From a bacterium (GTDB lineage Bacteria > Spirochaetota > UBA4802 > UBA5550), in NCBI GenBank assembly GCA_024224995.1, contig JAAENB010000237.1:1-34502 (forward strand): a stretch of 34,502 nucleotides of DNA, given 5' to 3'. Numbering within the stretch: the stretch's first letter is position 1; each line of letters opens with the position of its first letter. The notes under the pieces are model-generated. The model did no database searches. It worked only from the letters and a program-made list of their open reading frames with translations, and was not told the origin of the DNA. Made by a program: the position numbers and the translations under genes. Positions 16,607 to 24,994 of this stretch are shown here, piece after piece.

Positions 16607-17368
16607 ATGTTCCGTTTTATTTCATATATCCTGGTATTCTCCATGATAATTACTTTCCCGGTTTTTTATATAATCGCCCTGCTTATTAAAATTCTGACCC
16701 TTCCTTTCGACCGGAGAGGGGTGGTTTTACACCTCTTTACCTGTTTTTGGGGTTCCTTTTATACATGGATTATGCCGCTCTGGCGCATAAAGATAGATGG
16801 CCGAAAGAATATACGGCGCAAAGCCACTTACATGGTGGTTTCCAATCACCAGTCTCAGCTCGATATTCTTGTTAACTTTCGGCTCTTTTTTCAGTATAAA
16901 ATTCTGTCAAAGGCTGAAATATTCAAGGTCCCTTTTATGGGATGGAATATGATCTTAAACCGTTATATCAAGCTCAAACGCGGAGAGAAAGGCAGCATCG
17001 ATATAATGATGAAAGAATGCGAAGACCATCTCAGGGAAGGCAGCTCTGTCTTCATATATCCCGAAGGAACACGCTCAAAGAATGGGATCATGAATTCTTT
17101 TAAATCCGGTTCATTTATACTGGCAAAGAAGATGCAGGTACCCATTCTTCCAATAATCATAAACGGGACCGACGCGGCCCTTCCTAAATTTAAAATGGAT
17201 ACCTCAGGTATTCATCGAATAAGCGTGGAAGTGCTGAAGGAGATTCCATATGAGGCTTTTAAGGACATGACAGTTGAGGAAACAGCGGTATATGTCCGTG
17301 AGATCATGTCTGTGGAACTGGCAGCAGTAAGGCTTGAGGCGGAGAAGAAAGCCGCCTCCGCTACGTAA
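16607..17368 (+). CDS. plsC: 1-acyl-sn-glycerol-3-phosphate acyltransferase (PlsC-like)
   Basis: A 253-residue protein started at ATG 16607, 6 bases after AAGGAG; the longer frame from 16559 lacks such a site. Residues 1-30 and 42-60 are membrane segments. The acyltransferase motifs are complete: NHQSQLD with His81 and Asp86, IYPEGTRSKNG near 148-158, and the proline block VPILPIIINGTD. It acylates lysophosphatidate to phosphatidate at the inner membrane; the family also includes enzymes using other acceptors. It is convergent with the megasynthase, whose stop is 28 bases away. An 86-bp part of its coding sequence (16861-16946) recurs at 22711-22796 on the other side of the megasynthase. Confidence 0.88.
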   Translation: MFRFISYILVFSMIITFPVFYIIALLIKILTLPFDRRGVVLHLFTCFWGSFYTWIMPLWRIKIDGRKNIRRKATYMVVSNHQSQLDILVNFRLFFQYKILSKAEIFKVPFMGWNMILNRYIKLKRGEKGSIDIMMKECEDHLREGSSVFIYPEGTRSKNGIMNSFKSGSFILAKKMQVPILPIIINGTDAALPKFKMDTSGIHRISVEVLKEIPYEAFKDMTVEETAVYVREIMSVELAAVRLEAEKKAASAT

Positions 17369-17396
17369 CCCCGGATGAAACTCTGCGTATACCGGC

Positions 17397-20300
17397 TTAC
17401 TCCATCTCTTGTATTTTTTCCGAATGTTTTTTAACAAAATATTTGGCTAATTCTTTAATCGTTGTATATTCAAAAAACAACATTTTTGAGGTCTCGCCAA
17501 AATCCTTTTCTATTTGTTTTAAAATATTCGCGATCATCAATGAATCAACACCATAGGTCTCTAAATCTTCAGTTAAATTTATCTGGTCTTTCGGGAGACC
17601 AATCCCCGTGGCTAATAAATCAACTAAATATTTTTCTGTCTTTTCAAGCAAAGCATTCTCATCGAGCTTGCCTGGTACGATTTTAATTTCTTTTGCGCCA
17701 TCACTTTTCTCTTCTTTTGGCGCAACAGTTTCTTCTTTTGGTGAAACTTCCCCCGGTGCTTCAGAATAGTTTTTAACCAAATAAACCGCCAAATCATTAA
17801 TCGTATTATATACAAAAAATAAATCTTTCGGCAGATCACCAAATTTATCCTCCAGGTCAATAAATAATTTTGTAATAATCAATGAATCAATACCAAAACT
17901 TTCAAAATTATCTTCCCCATCTATTTCAGCAATAGGTACTTTTAACGCTTCAGAAAAAAGATTCTTTAAATATTCTTCAGTCTTTTTGAAGGATTCGGTG
18001 TTAATTATACTATCTTCATGACTAAGAATTTTTTTCAATGTTTGAAAATGATTTTCAATAAAATATCGAATCAAGCTGCTAATATTATCATACTCAAAGA
18101 AAACCTGTTTGGAGATTGCCCCAAAGTCCTTCTCAATTTCTTTTAATAAGCCGGCAATCATTATTGAATCAATGCCAAAAGTCTCGAAATCTTCCTTCGA
18201 GTCAATTTGACTTACGGACAGCTTAATTTCTTTTGAGAATATCCTTTTAAAGTATTCTTCAGCTTTTAGAAACAAGTCACTATCAATATCATCAATATTG
18301 ATCGGTTCATCACTAATTATTTTTTGGGAATTTACTTTTTTCGTTATAAGCTCATTAAGGTCTTTCTCTATTTCTTTTTCTTCATCTACTTTCGTTACCG
18401 GAAGAGGGCTGGCAGCAGAGGCATGCTTTTTAGCGGTACGAACATCTTCATCTGCTTTTTTAATCCAATAGCTATTCCTGGCAAAAGCATACGTCGGAAG
18501 AGAGATCATATATGGTTCGCCGGATTGATATAAAAAACCCCAATCAATGTTGACACCAAATACCCATAATTGAGCTAATTTCCCATATTTTTTCTCATTT
18601 ATTAATATATCAAGAAACTGTTTACCATCATCACCATCAAGAATGAATTGGGCCTTTGCCCCTCTCTTTTTTCTGTTACCTTTGTGAAATTTTTCAATAT
18701 CTTCTGACCCTTGAGCGTAGAGCTCTAATTTTTCCTGCAGCTCCTCTTTTGAAGATGCCACAATTGCCAGGCGCTCATCCAGATGATCGCGTCTTTCCAG
18801 TAAATTATAGGCAATACTAACAAGAGGAATATCTTTATTTTCAGGTTTCTGTAAAAATGCAATAAATTTTTCCGCGTACCTTTTTAAACTTCCCTCATCT
18901 TTAGCGGAAAACAAAATTACCAGGGAGGTATTCTTATATGAATTCCCATTAAATTCAGGATTCGTATACTCTTCAAGAACAATATGAGAATTCGATCCCC
19001 CAAATCCAAAAGAGCTAACCCCGGCGCGTCGTGGAATATCGTTTCCATTTTCATCTTGTAAATTATTCCACGGCGTGGTTTTATCTACTATGTAAAAGGG
19101 GGTGTCGTCCAGTTTGATATAGGGGTTCAGTTCTTTGAAATGAACCGTTGCGGGTAATTTTTTATTTTTCATAGATAAAAGAACTTTTATTACACCGGCA
19201 ATTCCCGCTGCTGTTTCCAGGTGACCGATATTTGTCTTAACAGAGCTCAATCCACAATAATTTTTCTTTATTTGCTTTTTACCGAATTTTTTGTATAATT
19301 CGGAAAATGCTTTTTTAAGACCGTTTATTTCAACGGGATCTCCGAGCGAAGTGCCGGTACCATGAGTTTCAATATAGGTCACCGTATCCGGAGATATTCC
19401 GCCATTGCTAAATGCGGTAACAAGTAATTCAGCCTGCCTGTTTGGATTAGGAGCGGTAAGGGAATTCGCGTAACCGCCATGGTTAACTGAAGTACTTTTG
19501 ATAACTGCGTAGATACGATTTCCATCTTCAATAGCCCTACTTAGCGGTTTGATAAAAACTGCCCCGGAACCTTCGCCCCGGACATACCCATTTGCACTGC
19601 TGTCAAAAGTTTTACATTTTCCATCAGGTGCCAGCATTCCGGCTTTACTGAAAGCGATAAACAATTTCGGAGTAATAAGAGCATTGACTCCCCCGGCAAT
19701 GGCCATTTCCGATTCACCCTCCTGTATTGACTTCACTGCCCTATGAATGGCAAAAAGAGCGCTGGCGCAAGCAGTGTCAATGGGCTCACTTGGGCCGCTA
19801 AGATTCAGTAAATATGATATTCTATTCGCGAGTATTGAATGAGCCCAACCAGTTGAGGTATACGCTTCAATTTCACGAAGATTACTATCCTGAAGCTCAC
19901 TATAATCATGAGTGGCTACACCAACAAACAAACCGGTCATGGTTCCGGACAAACTTGATAACGTACATCCCGCGTCCTCTATGGCACTATAAACAGTTTC
20001 CAAAAATATTCTCTGCTGGGGGTCCATGAGTTCAGCTTCCCGGGGTGATATATTAAAAAACAGGGTGTCAAATTTATCAATATCATCAATAAATCCTGCC
20101 CGTTTCGTACTCATTTTATTTTCTTCTTCAAGAGAATTCCCGTAATAGTCTTCCCAGTTAAACCGGTCTTTGGGAATTTCAGAAATACAATCATCCCCTG
20201 CTTCCAGGTGCGCCCAGAATTCATCCAGGTCTTTTGATTTTGGAAAGATACCGCTCATCCCCACAATGGCTATTTGTTCATGATCGCCCGGCGCGGGCTT

Positions 20301-22562
20301 CCTTTTCGCAACCTGTTGAACTTCAATTATTTCCTCAATCTCTTCCTCTTCATAGTCCTCTTCAAATTCCTCGCCGAAATAGTTGGTAAACTTATCTGCG
20401 TATTCTATGGCAAAATATTCCGATAGTTCCTTAATGTTTTGATACTCAAACAACAGTGTGGGATGAAGTTCAATTTCAATTTCACGTTCCAGCATTTCCG
20501 ATATCTTGATTAACTCGGCGGAATCGAACAGCTCAAGGAAGGTCTCTTCAGTATCAATTTCAGAACTCGAGACACTTAAAACCTCGGCCGATGTTTTTAC
20601 CAAATAATCCTGAATCTTCTTTGTGTATTGTGAAATTGATTTCCTGGTTTTCTTTTTCTTCGGTTTCCCTTTCTCTTCCGGGACGCCTGCTGCTTCTTTT
20701 TTCTCCGGTGCGTTCTCAATCTCCGTGTCTTTGAATATAAATATAAGATTTTTTTCTTTTAGAGGCTCATTGGATATTTTAAAACCGCCTGGGATTTTAT
20801 AGGTCGCCATCTTTTGAGTAATTTTTTTGAGTTCAAAATCAACCAGGGCTTTTATTTCTTCTTCGGAAAACTTTTTATTCGATTCTTTTTCCAACCCGGA
20901 AATAGCCTCAAAGTCCGGATAGATGAGGGCGAAAGGATATTCACCCTTTTCATAATCAATCCGTGGGAGGATGTGTACCTGGGCAAAATATTTGCTTTTC
21001 AAAAGACTTTTCTCTATCCCTGCGGGATAAATATTTTTACCTCCTTTTGAAACAATAACATCTTTGCATCTGCCCGTTATAAAAATAAAATCATCTTCAT
21101 CAAACCTGCCAATGTCCCCGGTATGCAGCCAGCCATCTTCGGTGAGCACCTTTTTTGTTTCTTCAGGCTGGTTGTAATATTCTTTCATTACATTGGGTCC
21201 CTTTACCAGGACCTCTCCATTCCCGTCTTCATTGGGCTTATCTATTTTTACTTCAACATTTACCAGGGGAATGCCAATTGAACCCGGTCTGTTCTTTTCG
21301 AAAGTATTATAGGTTACAACAGGAGACGTCTCCGTGAGACCGTAGCCCTCAAGAACAGTAAAACCGAGAAGCTGCATGCCTTCAATGACCTCTTTGTCAA
21401 GAGGCGCGCCGCCCAGAAGAAATAAGCGAATAGTATTTAATCCTAAATCATCAATGACTTTCCCAATAATTTCTTTCCCGCCCGGAGATTCTAATGCTTT
21501 CCTGAAAAATTCTTTTCGGTCAGTGTTCTCCGCAAAAAGTTCATTGGGGAAAAGTTTATTTTTAAATAAATTGCTATAGATATCTTTATAAACTTTTTCC
21601 AGCATAAGAGGAACAAAGGTAATACAATTTGTCCCGGTCTCTCTCATGGTCTGGGCTATTATCTTTGTTTTTGAAGAAGAGATAAAGGTCACTTCGCTGT
21701 AGGTAAGCAGGGGCACAATAAAACCAAACATCGTGGGGTACGTATGAGAGAGGGGCAGTTGGGAAATAAATTTTTCACCCTCTTTATCCGGGTACTTCAC
21801 GGTGTTTAAATAACCGTAGGCATTTAAGATGATCGCGCTATGGGGCAGCACCGCGAAAATTTTCCCATGCATATAAATCATGGAGGCAGGGTCTTCGGGC
21901 TTAACGATATTTTTACTGTATGAGTCGACACCATTTTCAAGAATTTTGATGCCGGTATTATAAAGGGAATTAAACAAAATATATTCATATTCCTCATAAG
22001 GAATATCGCTTCTGAATTCCTGGATTTCAATATCCTGTATCTTTTCATTAAATTTTTTAATATTGATGGCGCCTTTATCTTTCCCGATGGTTTTATTAAG
22101 CTCATCATCATAAATCTTTTCATGAGGATCGAAACAAACGACCTTCCTGATTTTTTTTATTTTAGGTTTAATTGAAGTAATTTTATCCATAAAATTATTG
22201 GAGGTAAAAATTAAAACAACGTCGCTTGCTTTAACGATACCCAATAATTCTTCGGCCTTCGCGAATATATCAAAAGGAACAATAACCGCGCCGATTGAAA
22301 CGGCCGTGAGATATACAATTCCCCATTCATTCCTGTTCTCGGAAAGTATCCCGATGTGATCACCTTTTTTAATTCCCATTTGCAAAAGAATATTCCCAAG
22401 TACTTTTACATACTCTTGAAGTTCTCCATATGAAATATTCCAATATGAATCACCGACTTTGGTGCGAAATGCCGCGACCCCGAGCTTGTCTTTATCGAAA
22501 CCGTCAACCATCTCCCGAATGGTTTGGTATTTCATTGCTATTTCAAAATTTTTCTCAGTCAT
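17397..22562 (-). CDS. trans-AT-like polyketide/fatty acid megasynthase: ligase-like, ACP, KS, ACP, ACP, ACP
   Basis: A 1721-residue protein. The ATG at 22562 is chosen because AAGGAG lies 6 bases upstream. Domains: acyl-CoA-ligase/adenylation-like fold (1-610) with LPLSHTYP, GYGLTETSP and HTGDIGRFDEDD...GRCKD intact; ACP1 with ELFDSAEL, Ser681; an acidic linker; ketosynthase (about 765-1197) with IAIVGMSGIFP, DTACASAL (Cys932), ETHGTGT and KTNIGHLE; a post-KS region ending LPTYAFARNSYWI (about 1355), typical of trans-AT synthases; then three ACPs with GIDSIM (Ser1466), GIDSLI (Ser1560) and GVDSLM (Ser1674). There is no acyltransferase, ketoreductase or thioesterase. The adenylation P-loop is decayed: where TSGTTGKPKG is expected it reads YMHGKIFAVLPHS (230-242). 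The usual C-terminal Lys motif near 597 is also unclear. A free-standing AT and tailoring enzymes would be needed from elsewhere. The product is unknown. Confidence 0.88.
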   Translation of the reverse strand: MTEKNFEIAMKYQTIREMVDGFDKDKLGVAAFRTKVGDSYWNISYGELQEYVKVLGNILLQMGIKKGDHIGILSENRNEWGIVYLTAVSIGAVIVPFDIFAKAEELLGIVKASDVVLIFTSNNFMDKITSIKPKIKKIRKVVCFDPHEKIYDDELNKTIGKDKGAINIKKFNEKIQDIEIQEFRSDIPYEEYEYILFNSLYNTGIKILENGVDSYSKNIVKPEDPASMIYMHGKIFAVLPHSAIILNAYGYLNTVKYPDKEGEKFISQLPLSHTYPTMFGFIVPLLTYSEVTFISSSKTKIIAQTMRETGTNCITFVPLMLEKVYKDIYSNLFKNKLFPNELFAENTDRKEFFRKALESPGGKEIIGKVIDDLGLNTIRLFLLGGAPLDKEVIEGMQLLGFTVLEGYGLTETSPVVTYNTFEKNRPGSIGIPLVNVEVKIDKPNEDGNGEVLVKGPNVMKEYYNQPEETKKVLTEDGWLHTGDIGRFDEDDFIFITGRCKDVIVSKGGKNIYPAGIEKSLLKSKYFAQVHILPRIDYEKGEYPFALIYPDFEAISGLEKESNKKFSEEEIKALVDFELKKITQKMATYKIPGGFKISNEPLKEKNLIFIFKDTEIENAPEKKEAAGVPEEKGKPKKKKTRKSISQYTKKIQDYLVKTSAEVLSVSSSEIDTEETFLELFDSAELIKISEMLEREIEIELHPTLLFEYQNIKELSEYFAIEYADKFTNYFGEEFEEDYEEEEIEEIIEVQQVAKRKPAPGDHEQIAIVGMSGIFPKSKDLDEFWAHLEAGDDCISEIPKDRFNWEDYYGNSLEEENKMSTKRAGFIDDIDKFDTLFFNISPREAELMDPQQRIFLETVYSAIEDAGCTLSSLSGTMTGLFVGVATHDYSELQDSNLREIEAYTSTGWAHSILANRISYLLNLSGPSEPIDTACASALFAIHRAVKSIQEGESEMAIAGGVNALITPKLFIAFSKAGMLAPDGKCKTFDSSANGYVRGEGSGAVFIKPLSRAIEDGNRIYAVIKSTSVNHGGYANSLTAPNPNRQAELLVTAFSNGGISPDTVTYIETHGTGTSLGDPVEINGLKKAFSELYKKFGKKQIKKNYCGLSSVKTNIGHLETAAGIAGVIKVLLSMKNKKLPATVHFKELNPYIKLDDTPFYIVDKTTPWNNLQDENGNDIPRRAGVSSFGFGGSNSHIVLEEYTNPEFNGNSYKNTSLVILFSAKDEGSLKRYAEKFIAFLQKPENKDIPLVSIAYNLLERRDHLDERLAIVASSKEELQEKLELYAQGSEDIEKFHKGNRKKRGAKAQFILDGDDGKQFLDILINEKKYGKLAQLWVFGVNIDWGFLYQSGEPYMISLPTYAFARNSYWIKKADEDVRTAKKHASAASPLPVTKVDEEKEIEKDLNELITKKVNSQKIISDEPINIDDIDSDLFLKAEEYFKRIFSKEIKLSVSQIDSKEDFETFGIDSIMIAGLLKEIEKDFGAISKQVFFEYDNISSLIRYFIENHFQTLKKILSHEDSIINTESFKKTEEYLKNLFSEALKVPIAEIDGEDNFESFGIDSLIITKLFIDLEDKFGDLPKDLFFVYNTINDLAVYLVKNYSEAPGEVSPKEETVAPKEEKSDGAKEIKIVPGKLDENALLEKTEKYLVDLLATGIGLPKDQINLTEDLETYGVDSLMIANILKQIEKDFGETSKMLFFEYTTIKELAKYFVKKHSEKIQEME

Positions 22563-22580
22563 GGTATTCTCCTTACACAA

Positions 22581-22907
22581 TAAAAATAGACAGACTCGAA
22601 ATTATAACCAACGCGGAGGCCGGTTCCTAAAAAATCAAGAATAAACTAAATTATACACTAAAAAAAATGAATGTCAAGGGCTATACAGATTTTTTTATCG
22701 TATTTCCTGTCGATATTCTTGTTAACTGGAGGCTCTTTTTTCAGTATAAAATTCTGTCAAAGGCTAACATATGCAAGGTCTCATTTATGGGATGGGGCAA
22801 TTTTTCATATCAGGAAAAAAAATAATAAATTAAAAAAAAAGATGGAATTATTAAAAAATTGTCACACTTTTAGTAATCTGCTGTATCAATTAATATGAAA
22901 AGAAAAA
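22581..22907. other. intergenic region upstream of the megasynthase and sigma factor
   Basis: Divergent promoter space of about 330 bases. It carries the plsC scrap and AT-rich sequence with TATAAT-like boxes on the minus strand near 22603. No intact gene. Confidence 0.5.
22711..22797 (+). pseudogene. fragment of the plsC gene
   Basis: Nearly identical to 16861-16946 inside the PlsC gene, in the same orientation. Shared blocks include CGATATTCTTGTTAAC, GGCTCTTTTTTCAGTATAAA and ATTCTGTCAAAGGCT; differences are a few substitutions. The sequence on both sides is unrelated to plsC. The two copies form a direct repeat that brackets the 5.2-kb megasynthase gene. Confidence 0.9.
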
Positions 22908-23807
22908 ATGGATTTTAAGGATGATGATATGTATAATCCCTTTGATGAAAAAAGTGAAGAACAATACAAGGACCTGGAATATATCAGGAAAACGCTATCG
23001 GGCGATAAAAAGTCTCTGGAGCAGTTGGTTCTTCGTCATCAATCATGGATTTATAATATTGTTTTGACCATGACCAGTGATATTCACTTGTCTGAGGATA
23101 TCACACAGGAAATTCTTATAAAAATAATAACAAAGCTGTCCGGCTATGATTCAGAAAAGGCTTCTTTTAGAACGTGGTTATACCGTATTGTTGTTAATCA
23201 CATAATCAACATGAAAAAAAATAAAACAGAACAGGTGTTTTCCGCGTTTGAAAAGCATGGTGACTATAATAGTTATCTTGCAAATCAACCTGACGCGAGA
23301 AAATCTTTGCAGCCGGGGCATGCCTTTATTAAAGAAGAAACGAGAATCAGCTGTTCACTGTGCATGTTATTATGCTTAAAGAGACTTGAACGCATTGTCT
23401 TTGTTCTTGGCATTGTATTTAATGTTACCGATGCAATGGGAGCAGAAATCTGCGATCTTTCAAAGGATAATTTTCGAAAAATTTTATCCCGCTCACGAGA
23501 AAAAATATACCGGTTTTTTATTAATAACTGTAGTTTGCTAAAAGAGGAAAATCCATGTAAATGCGCTGAGCAAACCGGCAATCTTATTAAACTTGGGGCA
23601 ATTGATCCGGAAAATTTTTTTGTGGATCGCGACTCATACGGCACTGTGGCGGAGGTTCTGGGAAGTACGGTGGATGAACTTGAGGATGCCTGCTACGAGT
23701 TTAACGCGCTCTTTAAAAGTCAGAAATTCTTAAAGGGGCCGGACATGGTGCTCTGGCTGCAGCAATTGCTTATGAAAGGTGAATTTAACAATCTATTTGT
23801 TCTGTGA
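22908..23807 (+). CDS. ECF-type RNA polymerase sigma factor with C-terminal extension
   Basis: A 299-residue protein. Region 2 lies at about 28-105 (SGDKKSLEQLVLRHQSWIYN, DIHLSEDITQEILIKI, SFRTWLYRIVVNHIIN). Region 4 is at about 150-200 (LKRLERIVFVLGIVFNVTDA, ICDLSKDNFRKILSRSREKI). After it comes a Cys pair, NPCKCAEQT, and about 85 further residues, longer than a minimal ECF factor. Relatives with the same NPC-x-C tail form a known ECF subgroup. It would direct RNA polymerase to its own set of promoters. No anti-sigma gene is adjacent. The ATG at 22908 has only a poor ribosome site; ATG 22929, after AAGG, is an alternative start. Confidence 0.85.
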   Translation: MDFKDDDMYNPFDEKSEEQYKDLEYIRKTLSGDKKSLEQLVLRHQSWIYNIVLTMTSDIHLSEDITQEILIKIITKLSGYDSEKASFRTWLYRIVVNHIINMKKNKTEQVFSAFEKHGDYNSYLANQPDARKSLQPGHAFIKEETRISCSLCMLLCLKRLERIVFVLGIVFNVTDAMGAEICDLSKDNFRKILSRSREKIYRFFINNCSLLKEENPCKCAEQTGNLIKLGAIDPENFFVDRDSYGTVAEVLGSTVDELEDACYEFNALFKSQKFLKGPDMVLWLQQLLMKGEFNNLFVL

Positions 23808-23844
23808 TCTTTTTTTTGAATATTAATTATATTGGAGGTTTATT

Positions 23845-24318
23845 ATGGTAAATCGAGACTTAATCTCTCCCTGTGGACTGTATTGCGGAGTATGCAGTAT
23901 TTACTACGCGACTAAAAACAATGATCAAAAATTAAAAGAAAAACTCGCAAAGGTCTATAACGAAACGCCGGATAAAATCAATTGCAGCGGCTGCCGTTCC
24001 GATTCTGTTTATTGGTACTGTAACGTTTGCGGTATTAAAAGCTGCGCTCTTGAAAAGAATTATGAAGGCTGTTATCAATGTGATGATTTCCCCTGTGAGA
24101 AGGTTGAATCATTCCCGGTTCCTGATGGTAAAAAACATATACTTAGAGCCGTCCCCCAGTGGAAAGAGTTGGGCACGGAAAAATGGGCCGCGGCGGAAAA
24201 AGAGCTTTTTACCTGTAAACAGTGCAGTTCGGAACTCTTCCGCGGTTCAAGGAAATGCCGTGAGTGTAATACCTTAACCGGCCAGGGGTCACATAAAAAA
24301 TCGAATAATCAAAAATAA
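23845..24318 (+). CDS. DUF3795 cysteine-rich protein
   Basis: A 157-residue protein started at ATG 23845 after GGAGG. It opens with ISPCGLYCGVCSIYYATKNN and continues with CSGCRSD, CNVCGIKSCA, GCYQCDDFPC, the arrangement of DUF3795 proteins. A further CKQCSSELFRGSRKCREC knuckle near the C-terminus is an additional zinc-ribbon-like unit. These small proteins are thought to bind metal; the function is unknown. The gene follows the sigma factor by 37 bases and could be co-transcribed with it. Its last 30 bases overlap the convergent transporter gene. Confidence 0.85.
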   Translation: MVNRDLISPCGLYCGVCSIYYATKNNDQKLKEKLAKVYNETPDKINCSGCRSDSVYWYCNVCGIKSCALEKNYEGCYQCDDFPCEKVESFPVPDGKKHILRAVPQWKELGTEKWAAAEKELFTCKQCSSELFRGSRKCRECNTLTGQGSHKKSNNQK

Positions 24319-24780
24319 TCCCAGGCCTGTAAAAAAGACCGCAAGCATATGTTTCATAAAAGGCAGGAGCCGGGCAAGAAGCAGCGTGCCGCTGCTAAAA
24401 ATAAATGCTTTGAGTAACCCCGTACCTGAGGTTTCAGACAGGTATGGGGTTGCTATTAAGAAAGTTGGAAAACCAATCACGTTCTTGCCGCTTATGAGCC
24501 CTACGCCAAAAGCACTGAGAAAACTCATCAAGTAACCCTTATTTTCGTTCTCTTCTTTATTTTCCCGGTTTTGGATTATTGGTATTGCGGTATTTATAAA
24601 AACCGCAGTGAGGAACGAAAATATAAAAATGGCAAGTAAACTGCCCATTGCAGTTAAAAGCCCTGTTCGCCATCCGAATTGAACGCTGCGATAGAGGGAT
24701 AATGTTCCACTGGGACCGTAGGGGGCACCAACAGCGAAACCGGCGAATATGCCCAACAAGAATATCTGGCTAATAGTCAT
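24289..24780 (-). CDS. LysE-family-like membrane exporter
   Basis: A 163-residue protein with five or six hydrophobic segments. The ATG at 24780 is chosen because the reading upstream of it (CPGLPLKSCLTTEPCC) is not membrane-like and overlaps the promoter area of the next gene. The N-terminal block GFAVGAPYGPSGTLSLYRSV, then QFGWRTGLLTAMGSLLA, follows the LysE pattern (G-x-GP...R-x-x-x-x-G-x-x-x-G-x-x-x-x-x-G). LysE proteins export amino acids or related solutes. At 163 residues it is shorter than the usual about 200. The substrate is unknown. Confidence 0.65.
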   Translation of the reverse strand: MTISQIFLLGIFAGFAVGAPYGPSGTLSLYRSVQFGWRTGLLTAMGSLLAIFIFSFLTAVFINTAIPIIQNRENKEENENKGYLMSFLSAFGVGLISGKNVIGFPTFLIATPYLSETSGTGLLKAFIFSSGTLLLARLLPFMKHMLAVFFTGLGLFLIIRFFM

Positions 24781-24897
24781 ATTTTTTTTTGACCAGGTTT
24801 TTTTCGACAGTATTATACAGTAACAGCATGGCTCAGTTGTCAAACAGGATTTAAGAGGCAGCCCGGGGCATTTTTTGATTTTAGTGAAAAAAAGATC

Positions 24898-24927
24898 TTG
24901 ACTCATGACGGTGTTTTTTTTTATAGG
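24898..24927 (+). promoter_or_regulatory. possible promoter for the phospholipase gene
   Basis: TTGACT at 24898-24903 and TATAGG at 24922-24927 with an 18-base spacer, about 70 bases before the gene start. Confidence 0.45.
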
Positions 24928-24994
24928 TTATTTTCCGCCTGGTTTTTTAGAAAATAGTCTAAAAAAACAAAAAATAAATTAGGAGCAAAATTAG

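Noticed and set aside
24812..24843. TTGACA and TATAAT boxes upstream of the LysE-like gene on the minus strand
   Set aside because: The boxes are 20 bases apart, too far for a normal sigma70 promoter, so not listed as a feature.
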